DNA from: Treponema sp. OMZ 787
GTDB taxonomy: Bacteria; Spirochaetota; Spirochaetia; Treponematales; Treponemataceae
DNA: 64,000 nucleotides
Reading direction: 5' to 3'
Assembly (NCBI RefSeq): GCF_024181225.1
Contig: NZ_CP051198.1
Coordinates: forward strand, 558,001-622,000
Shown here: piece by piece, positions 56,167-61,951 of the stretch
Layout: each line of letters begins with the position of its first letter
Position numbering within the stretch: the first letter of the stretch is position 1
Notes under the pieces: generated by a model
Seen by the model: only the letters and a program-made list of their open reading frames with translations
The model's database searches: none
What the model was told of the DNA's origin: nothing
Made by a program: the position numbers and the translations under genes

Positions 56167-56868
56167 ATGAAAGACGAAAAAGGAAAATTTATACCGGAGA
56201 TTTCTTCGGAGCTTAGACAAAAGACTGTGCAGGTGCCTGAAACTATTTATCAGGCAAGCGGAATTATGATTTTGAACAGGAGGATAAAATCCCTTTTGTT
56301 TTCGACCGATATTGCTGTAATTAAAAACTCCAATGCAAATTCGATAATGGCTGTTTATCCTTTTACTCCCCAGCTTTCGATTACACAGGCGATAATAGAG
56401 GTTGCTCCCGTTCCGGTTTTTGTCGGAGTAGGCGGAGGAATTACTACAGGGAACCGCTCGATTCATATTGCTTTGCAGGCCGAACTTTTGGGAGCTTACG
56501 GCGTTGTTGTAAATGTGCCTATGAAGGTTGAAGTGATCAAAAAAATGTCCAAAGAAATAGATATTCCGATTATTTCGACTGTGGTTTCGGAGTATGATGA
56601 GGTTATCGAAAAAATCAAGGCCGGTGTACAAATATTAAATGTTTCAGGCGGAAAAGAAACTCCTCTAATTGTAAAAAAATTGAGGCAAGATCTGGGAGCC
56701 GAATTCCCCATAATTGCAACCGGCGGCCCCACAGATGAAAGCATTTTGCGTACAATAGAAGCCGGAGCAAATGCTATTACTTATACACCGCCTACCAGTG
56801 CAAATATATTTGAAGACATTATGGTAAAATACCGTGAAGAGCAAAATCGAAATCATAGGATAGGGTAA
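56167..56868 (+). CDS. Predicted TIM-barrel phosphate-binding protein
   Basis: 233 aa cytoplasmic protein. The alternation of short strands and helices, with PVFVGVGGGITTGNRSIHIA near residue 80, LLGAYGVVVNVPM near 105, DIPIISTVVSEYDEVIEKIK near 135 and FPIIATGGPTDESILRTIEA near 180 followed by GANAITYTPP, indicates a TIM barrel whose C-terminal GG motif binds phosphate, as in aldolases and epimerases. The specific reaction is not identifiable; relatives are often listed simply as hydrolases. Its stop touches the remnant on the opposite strand. Confidence 0.7.
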   Translation: MKDEKGKFIPEISSELRQKTVQVPETIYQASGIMILNRRIKSLLFSTDIAVIKNSNANSIMAVYPFTPQLSITQAIIEVAPVPVFVGVGGGITTGNRSIHIALQAELLGAYGVVVNVPMKVEVIKKMSKEIDIPIISTVVSEYDEVIEKIKAGVQILNVSGGKETPLIVKKLRQDLGAEFPIIATGGPTDESILRTIEAGANAITYTPPTSANIFEDIMVKYREEQNRNHRIG

Positions 56869-57174
56869 TTAAACTTTTTTACCAATCACAAGCCAAGAGC
56901 CCGCTCTTGATGACCCTTCCCGTTTTACAATATTTTCTTCTTGCAAGCGGGCTAAAATACGCTTAACGGTACGAAGCGAGGTATTGAGCAATTTACTTAT
57001 TTCTTGTTGAGTAATTTTTGGGTTTGTTTTTAACGAATCTAATACTTTTTCGTATAAAATTTCGTTAGGTTCATGATTGGTGCCATTGGTGACAGGATTG
57101 GTGCCATCTATCCTTATGTTTCGATATAAGCAAATTCGAAAATCTCCTTCAAAATCAATGAACTTAAGAGCCAT
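56869..57174 (-). pseudogene. C-terminal remnant of an AlbA_2-type regulator
   Basis: The open frame preserves the last part of a protein like 40934-42274: MALKFIDFEGDFRICLYRNI, a short repeat-like linker (GTNPVTNGTNHEP) and the winged HTH ITQQEISKLLNTSLRTVKRI ending GSWLVIGKKV. The AlbA_2 and ATPase-like domains are missing. No ribosome site precedes the Met at 57174; the frame remains open to 57225. Probably a decayed gene, though expression as a lone HTH protein is possible. Confidence 0.6.
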
Positions 57175-57243
57175 TCTCCCTGATATAAATTGATTGACAG
57201 AACAGCTTATATTTACTATACTCAAATAAGGATGATCTTTTTT

Positions 57244-58362
57244 ATGAACGAGAAAAAATTATTCACTGTTTCGTTTTTTATAAATTTTATTTTTTCGATG
57301 TTGACGGCTTTGTTATCTTTAATAGTATTTAATATCAACAAAAAAACAGGGGATATAAATATTATTATGATGACATTTATAAGCTCTCTCCTGTTTACGC
57401 GTGTTTTTTCAATCGGGAATTTTTTAAAGGCGAGGACTGAAATTATTTTGGGAAGTATACTGTTCACTGCGGGCTGCCTTATTTTGGTAATTGAAAGCAG
57501 CAGCATGACTTGGATGTTTATCGGAACAGTTTTATTCGGCATATCTATCGGTTTAGTTCCGCCTGCGATTTTAGTATTACTCAGTGAAAACGAAAATAAG
57601 CGTACTTCTAATTTGGGCATATATAATGCTATCGTCGCCATAGCTTCCGTGTTTTCGCCCATTATAGGTGAAAATGTTTATAATACTAATCCTTATTTTC
57701 TTTTTGTATCTTGGTTTATATTTGCTTCTATAATGACAATAATTTCGTTATCCTTAAATCGGCAAAAAGTGAGTGTCGGCGAAGATTCGGCTTCTAAAAT
57801 GCTTTATAATTTGAAAAAAGTTTTGTCGAATAAAATATTTCAAATTTCGTTTATTGTGCTGTTATTTTCATCGATATCATACGGTTCAATAATATCTTAT
57901 TTGCCTATATATTTTAAATCGGTAAATTTATCAATCGGAATATACTATCTCTTTTTTTGGTCAGGATATATTTTAGTTCAGTTTTTTAAACAAATAAACT
58001 ACAAGTTTACTATGGTGCTTTTTGCCTTGTTTTTTATTATAGCAGGCCAAATTTCTCTTGTGCTTTTGGGCGGAACCTTTTTGCTATATTTTTTCGCTTT
58101 TGTATATGGTTTAGGTTACGGCAGCCTTTTTAAGATGTTTTATGTCGCTATCGGGAGTTTTGAAAATGAAGAAGAAAGAAGTATCGGCTTTTCGATTGTA
58201 GGTTTAATTTCATATATAGGAGTCGGGATAGCACCGGTCTTTTTAATACCTTTTAATACGGGCTGGAAAATGCTTTTTACTGGGAATTCCATTTACAGTA
58301 TTTCAGCTTTGGTTCTATTTTTATTTTTGGGAAGATCGGCTGTTATGAAAGCTCAATCTTAA
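57244..58362 (+). CDS. Major facilitator superfamily transporter
   Basis: 372 aa with about 11-12 membrane segments. The first cytoplasmic loop reads TRVFSIGNFLKARTEIILGS, a diverged form of the MFS motif A region. Charge is concentrated in the central loop (SLNRQKVSVGEDSASKMLYN). Substrate unknown. ATG 57244 (MNEKKLFTVSFFINF) is preferred; AAGGA lies about 12 bases upstream. An alternative Met at 57232 sits too close to that site. It precedes cbiF by 35 bases without a terminator, so it may be co-expressed with the corrin genes. Confidence 0.82.
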   Translation: MNEKKLFTVSFFINFIFSMLTALLSLIVFNINKKTGDINIIMMTFISSLLFTRVFSIGNFLKARTEIILGSILFTAGCLILVIESSSMTWMFIGTVLFGISIGLVPPAILVLLSENENKRTSNLGIYNAIVAIASVFSPIIGENVYNTNPYFLFVSWFIFASIMTIISLSLNRQKVSVGEDSASKMLYNLKKVLSNKIFQISFIVLLFSSISYGSIISYLPIYFKSVNLSIGIYYLFFWSGYILVQFFKQINYKFTMVLFALFFIIAGQISLVLLGGTFLLYFFAFVYGLGYGSLFKMFYVAIGSFENEEERSIGFSIVGLISYIGVGIAPVFLIPFNTGWKMLFTGNSIYSISALVLFLFLGRSAVMKAQS

Positions 58363-58397
58363 AGATGCATTTTAATTAAAAACAAGAAAGGAATATT

Positions 58398-59147
58398 ATG
58401 GTTTATTTTGTAGGAGCGGGTCCGGGGGATCCGGATTTAATTACGATAAAGGGACGTAAGCTGATTGAAAAGGCCGACGTTATCATTTATGCAGGCTCTT
58501 TGGTTTCAAAGGCTCATTTAATGTTTGCAAAACATAATTGCAAAACCTATAACTCGGCTTCAATGACCCTTGAAGAAGTTATCAAGGTTATGGAAGAAAA
58601 CCGCAATGCCCAAATTGTAAGACTTCACACCGGAGACCCCTCAATTTACGGGGCTGTCAGGGAGCAGATGGATGAACTTGATAAGCTGGGAATAGACTAC
58701 GAGGTTGTCCCGGGCGTCAGCTCTTGTACGGCGGCGGCGGCGGCAATAAAAAAAGAGTTTACCCTTCCCGATGTAAGCCAGACAGTTATTTTAACCCGCA
58801 TGGAAGGCCGCACCCCTGTTCCTCAAGATGAAAAGCTGGCAGACCTTGCTGCCCACAAGGCTTCGATGGCGATTTTTTTATCAGTGCAAAATATAGAAAA
58901 TGTAGTTACGGAACTTCTCAAGGGCTATAAGGATGAGGCGACTCCTGCTGCGGTAATTTACAAGGCAACTTGGGAAGATCAAGAAATAATAACCGGCACC
59001 CTCGGCGATATCGCTCAAAAAGTGAAGAAGGCCGGAGTAAACAAAACGGCTCAAATCTTGGTGGGGAATTTTATTGCAGGGGCTTATGAAAGGTCGCAGC
59101 TTTACAATCCTAAATTTTCTCACGAATTCAGAAACGCAGAAAAATGA
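58398..59147 (+). CDS. cbiF: Precorrin-4/cobalt-precorrin-4 C11-methyltransferase
   Basis: SAM-dependent methylation at C11 in corrin-ring synthesis. 249 aa. Uroporphyrin/corrin methyltransferase signature VYFVGAGPGDPDLITIKG at residues 2-19, the second motif IVRLHTGDPSIYGAVREQMD near 75 and VVPGVSSCTAAAAA near 100. AAGGA precedes the ATG. The last 4 bases overlap cbiG, so the two are translated together. No other corrin gene is in the window; the remainder of the pathway must be elsewhere. Confidence 0.93.
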   Translation: MVYFVGAGPGDPDLITIKGRKLIEKADVIIYAGSLVSKAHLMFAKHNCKTYNSASMTLEEVIKVMEENRNAQIVRLHTGDPSIYGAVREQMDELDKLGIDYEVVPGVSSCTAAAAAIKKEFTLPDVSQTVILTRMEGRTPVPQDEKLADLAAHKASMAIFLSVQNIENVVTELLKGYKDEATPAAVIYKATWEDQEIITGTLGDIAQKVKKAGVNKTAQILVGNFIAGAYERSQLYNPKFSHEFRNAEK

Positions 59148-60214
59148 AAAAAATAGCGGTCTATTCATTTACCGAAAACGGGAAGCTCTTGGGAGAAAAA
59201 TTATCCCGCTTGAATTCCGAAATCGATCATTTTTATAATGCAAAAACAGCCGGCGGAATCCGCTCCCTTATTCCCGATGATTTTAAAAACAGAGATGCCC
59301 TTATTTTTATTTCTTCTACCGGTATTGCCGTCCGCATGATAAGGGATTATATTCAGGATAAAACCCAAGACCCTGCCGTGCTTGTAATCGATGATATGGG
59401 ACGCTTTGTAATTTCATTGCTGTCGGGGCACTTGGGCGGAGCCAATGCTCTTACCGAAAAAATTGCAAGTGCGATAGGGGCTGTGAGTGTAATTACAACG
59501 GCTTCGGACGGCCGCAACATAGAAGCTGTCGATTTGTTTGCTCAAAAAAATAATTACGCCATCTTGTCCATGGAAGATGCAAAAATAATCACTGCCCTCA
59601 TGGTGGACGGAAAGGCTGTAGGCTTTTATTCCGAGGATAAGGTGTCTCCCATAAATTACCCTAATCTTTTTGTTTTGCAAGATGAAGATTTTAATTCGAA
59701 TTTACCGGCCGTAAAATTTACTTCAAATTTACAATCTGTGAAAGAAGAAAAAAAACTTGAAGGCCTTATCATTGTTTCAAATAAAAAAAGAGAAACGGTA
59801 TCTGCTTTAAGCGGTTCTTTGCCAATGGTACACTTGGTGCCGAAAAATTTAAACCTTGGGATAGGTTTAAAAAAAGGTGTGGACAAAGAAACCCTTGCCG
59901 AGACGGTAAGGCTTGCCCTTGATTCGATAAACAAGGATTTGAAAGCTGTTAAGGCGATAGCCTCGATAGAATTAAAACAAAATGAAAAAGGCTTGCTTGA
60001 TTTTGCAAAAGAACTAAACATAAGCCCCGTCTTTTTTTCTGAAAGCCAAATAGAAAAAATCGAAGACAATTTTGAAAAGTCAGACTTTGTAAAAAAGACA
60101 GTCGGCGTTTACAATGTCTCCGCCCCTTCCGCCTTCCTCCTCGGCGGCAAAATAATTTTAGATAAGTTTAAACATGAGGGTGTCACGGTTTCGGCTGCGG
60201 AGGACATGGTGTAA
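59144..60214 (+). CDS. cbiG: Cobalt-precorrin 5A hydrolase
   Basis: Opens the lactone ring of cobalt-precorrin-5A, releasing acetaldehyde, in anaerobic cobalamin synthesis. 356 aa, two-domain CbiG. N-terminal part includes LIFISSTGIAVRMI near 60, PAVLVIDDMGRFVISLLSGH and LGGANALTEKIA near 85-105. The C-terminal CbiG domain has NLGIGLKKGVDKETLAETVR near 230 and ASIELKQNEKGLLDFAKELN. Its presence with CbiF points to the anaerobic (early cobalt) route. Confidence 0.92.
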   Translation: MKKIAVYSFTENGKLLGEKLSRLNSEIDHFYNAKTAGGIRSLIPDDFKNRDALIFISSTGIAVRMIRDYIQDKTQDPAVLVIDDMGRFVISLLSGHLGGANALTEKIASAIGAVSVITTASDGRNIEAVDLFAQKNNYAILSMEDAKIITALMVDGKAVGFYSEDKVSPINYPNLFVLQDEDFNSNLPAVKFTSNLQSVKEEKKLEGLIIVSNKKRETVSALSGSLPMVHLVPKNLNLGIGLKKGVDKETLAETVRLALDSINKDLKAVKAIASIELKQNEKGLLDFAKELNISPVFFSESQIEKIEDNFEKSDFVKKTVGVYNVSAPSAFLLGGKIILDKFKHEGVTVSAAEDMV

Positions 60215-60301
60215 AATTAAGGATGATGGAAAAATCTCTTACAAATATGACCTTTTAAAATCGGTTCGTATATGTTATAATACAAATAACAGGAGGCTGA
60301 T

Positions 60302-61192
60302 ATGAGTAGTTCAACCCGCAAATACAAAGACTCGGTTTTTGTCGATTTGTTCAGTGAAGACGAAAAAGCTAAAGAAAACTTTTTATCGCTCTATAATGCC
60401 TTGCACGGTACCAATCTGCAACTGTCTTGCCCTGTAGAAAATATAAGGCTTGATAATGTTATGTACATGAACATAATCAACGATGTTTCCTGCCTTGTAG
60501 ATGGTAAAATCATCATATTGGCTGAACACCAGTCCACCATAAACGAAAATATGCCTTTACGCTTCTTACAGTATATCGCTCGGCTCTATGAAAAGCTGCA
60601 AGCACCCACAGACAGGTATTTAAGAAAGTTATCAAAAATACCGACACCGGAGTTCTATGTTTTCTATAACGGCAAGGAAGACTACCCTGAAACAGCGGTT
60701 TTAAAACTTTCTGATGCTTTTATTACAAAGTCTGAACAGATGCCCTTGGAGCTGACGGTTCAGGTTTTAAACATCAATACCGATAAGGCAAACAAAGTTT
60801 TAACGGCGTGCAAGCCGCTTGAAGAATACAGTCTTTTTGTGGACGAGGTAAGAAAGCAAACGCAACTAGACCCTGAAAAAGGCTTTACCAATGCAGTAAA
60901 AATATGTATAGAAAAAGGAATCTTAAAAGAATACTTAACGAGAAAATCACGGGAGGTAATCAATATGTTGGTAGCAGAATATGATTATGATACGGATATA
61001 GCCGTCCAAAGACAAGAAAGTTTGATGATTGGCATACAACAAGGTATATCTCAAGGCATATCTCAAGGAATCGAACAAGGTTCTTACCAAAAAGCTATTG
61101 AAACGGCTAAAATGATGAAACTAAAGAACTTTGATATAGTTGTGATTAAAGAAATATCAGGCTTGTCTGAACTTGAAATCCAAAACCTTTAG
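60302..61192 (+). CDS. Rpn/YhgA family PD-(D/E)XK nuclease (recombination-promoting type)
   Basis: 296 aa. The N-terminal catalytic domain (PF04754/TIGR01784 type) opens KYKDSVFVDLFSEDEKAKEN and contains NDVSCLVDGKIIILAEHQST near residues 60-80, the PD-(D/E)XK-like Asp...Glu-x-Gln. The C-terminal tail (after residue 220) is AEYDYDTDIAVQRQESLMIG followed by a short repeat QGISQGISQGIEQG and a variable helix. Rpn enzymes are active DNA nucleases and some members take part in phage defence. AGGAGG precedes the ATG. A second copy of the tail follows the stop in the same frame. Confidence 0.9.
   Translation: MSSSTRKYKDSVFVDLFSEDEKAKENFLSLYNALHGTNLQLSCPVENIRLDNVMYMNIINDVSCLVDGKIIILAEHQSTINENMPLRFLQYIARLYEKLQAPTDRYLRKLSKIPTPEFYVFYNGKEDYPETAVLKLSDAFITKSEQMPLELTVQVLNINTDKANKVLTACKPLEEYSLFVDEVRKQTQLDPEKGFTNAVKICIEKGILKEYLTRKSREVINMLVAEYDYDTDIAVQRQESLMIGIQQGISQGISQGIEQGSYQKAIETAKMMKLKNFDIVVIKEISGLSELEIQNL
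60974..61108 (+). repeat. Direct repeat, copy 1 (Rpn tail, 135 bp)
   Basis: Starts GCAGAATATGATTATGATAC and ends ATTGAAACGGCT. It matches 61220-61354 with one mismatch by inspection, 246 bases apart, a multiple of three. Confidence 0.95.
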
Positions 61193-61198
61193 AAATCT

Positions 61199-61438
61199 TT
61201 GATACTGAACATGTTACTGGCAGAATATGATTATGATACGGATATAGCCGTCCAAAGGCAAGAAAGTTTGATGATTGGCATACAACAAGGTATATCTCAA
61301 GGCATATCTCAAGGAATCGAACAAGGTTCTTACCAAAAAGCTATTGAAACGGCTTCGGCATTTAAGAAACTCGGTTTTGATATCGCTAAAATAGCTGAAG
61401 GGACAGGCTTAAGCATCAAAGAAATCGAAGCTCTATAA
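61199..61438 (+). pseudogene. Duplicated Rpn C-terminal tail cassette
   Basis: Open frame in the same phase as the Rpn gene, beginning right after its amber stop: KSLILNMLLAEYDYDTDIAV, the identical QGISQGISQGIEQG part, then a different ending ASAFKKLGFDIAKIAEGTGL-SIKEIEAL. No ribosome site and no catalytic domain. It is either residue of a second Rpn gene or a silent alternative tail. Recombination across the 135-bp repeat would swap it onto the nuclease and delete 246 bases. Read-through of the TAG would also join it. Confidence 0.7.
61220..61354 (+). repeat. Direct repeat, copy 2 (Rpn tail, 135 bp)
   Basis: See 60974-61108. The single visible difference is AAAGGCAAG here versus AAAGACAAG. 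Confidence 0.95.
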
Positions 61439-61454
61439 AAGCAAAAAAACGCCC

Positions 61455-61483
61455 TTGCAATTTTCCCCTTAATCCTGTATACT
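61455..61483 (+). promoter_or_regulatory. Promoter upstream of the octamer-repeat ORF
   Basis: TTGCAA (61455-61460), 17-base spacer, TATACT (61478-61483); ATG 61490 lies 6 bases further on. Confidence 0.5.
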
Positions 61484-61489
61484 GTTGTT

Positions 61490-61711
61490 ATGTTAAAGAA
61501 GGCTAAAAGTTATATAGTTTATAAAAAACTTATTAAAAAGCTCTTGACAGAAAAATGCGGAGGCGCTAAAATTCGCAGCCTCGCAGCCTCGCAGCCTCGC
61601 AGCCTCGCAGCCTCGCAGCCTCGCAGCCTCGCAGCCTCGCAGCCTCGCAGCCTCGCAGCCTCGCAGCCTCGCAGCCTCGCAGCCTCGCAGCTGAGGCATT
61701 CCCATGCTTAA
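61490..61711 (+). CDS. Doubtful ORF running through the octamer repeat
   Basis: 73 codons: MLKKAKSYIVYKKLIKKLLT, then (RSLAASQP)n produced by the 8-bp repeat, ending RHSHA. The basic, hydrophobic start is open by composition alone and the repeat is open in several frames on both strands. There is no Shine-Dalgarno sequence, but a promoter ends 6 bases before the ATG. A change in repeat number would shift the frame unless in steps of three units. More probably the region encodes an RNA (see promoter 61544 and terminator 61750). Confidence 0.25.
   Translation: MLKKAKSYIVYKKLIKKLLTEKCGGAKIRSLAASQPRSLAASQPRSLAASQPRSLAASQPRSLAASQLRHSHA
61544..61572 (+). promoter_or_regulatory. Strong promoter firing into the octamer repeat
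   Basis: TTGACA (61544-61549), 17-base spacer, TAAAAT (61567-61572). The flank AAAAAGCTCTTGACA is the same as that of rRNA promoter P2. The predicted start is near 61579, inside the repeat. Confidence 0.65.
61574..61685 (+). repeat. Octamer tandem repeat, 14 perfect copies
   Basis: CGCAGCCT repeated 14 times (112 bp) with no mismatch, then a partial unit CGCAGC. GC-rich against an AT-rich surrounding. Prone to slipped-strand change; copy number probably varies between strains. Confidence 0.97.
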
Positions 61712-61803
61712 GTAAATTTTTCCGCATAAATACAAACTACTCAAACCACGCCCAAGAACAGAAGGTCTTTCAAAACCGGCCTCTCTGTCCTTGGGCTTTT
61801 TTT
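61579..61803 (+). ncRNA. Candidate repeat-containing small RNA
   Basis: Defined by promoter 61544-61572 and the intrinsic terminator 61750-61803, giving about 220 nt with the 8-base repeat at its 5' end. No convincing reading frame lies inside. Not a family I recognise. Confidence 0.4.
61750..61803 (+). terminator. Intrinsic terminator after the octamer repeat
   Basis: GCCCAAG (61750-61756) pairs with CTTGGGC (61790-61796), extended by AACAGA/TCTGT, and is followed by seven T. Confidence 0.85.
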
Positions 61804-61951
61804 ATATTATACCGTTTAATAAAACCGCAAAGATCTCCAAGCTCTCAAAGGATTATAAAGGAACCTCTTACAACATCTCCCTTAAATTTCTTCGCGTCCT
61901 TTGGGCTATTTGTGGTTAAATTAAAAATAAATTAAAAGGAAGGAAATAGGA

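Noticed and set aside
58363-58397. B12 riboswitch before cbiF
   Set aside because: Only 35 bases separate it from the MFS gene and no conserved core is present.
61574-61685. Octamer array as a CRISPR array
   Set aside because: The units are contiguous 8-mers without spacers and no cas genes are near.
61493-61744. Minus-strand ORF across the octamer repeat
   Set aside because: Open only because the repeat has no stops in this frame; no start signals.
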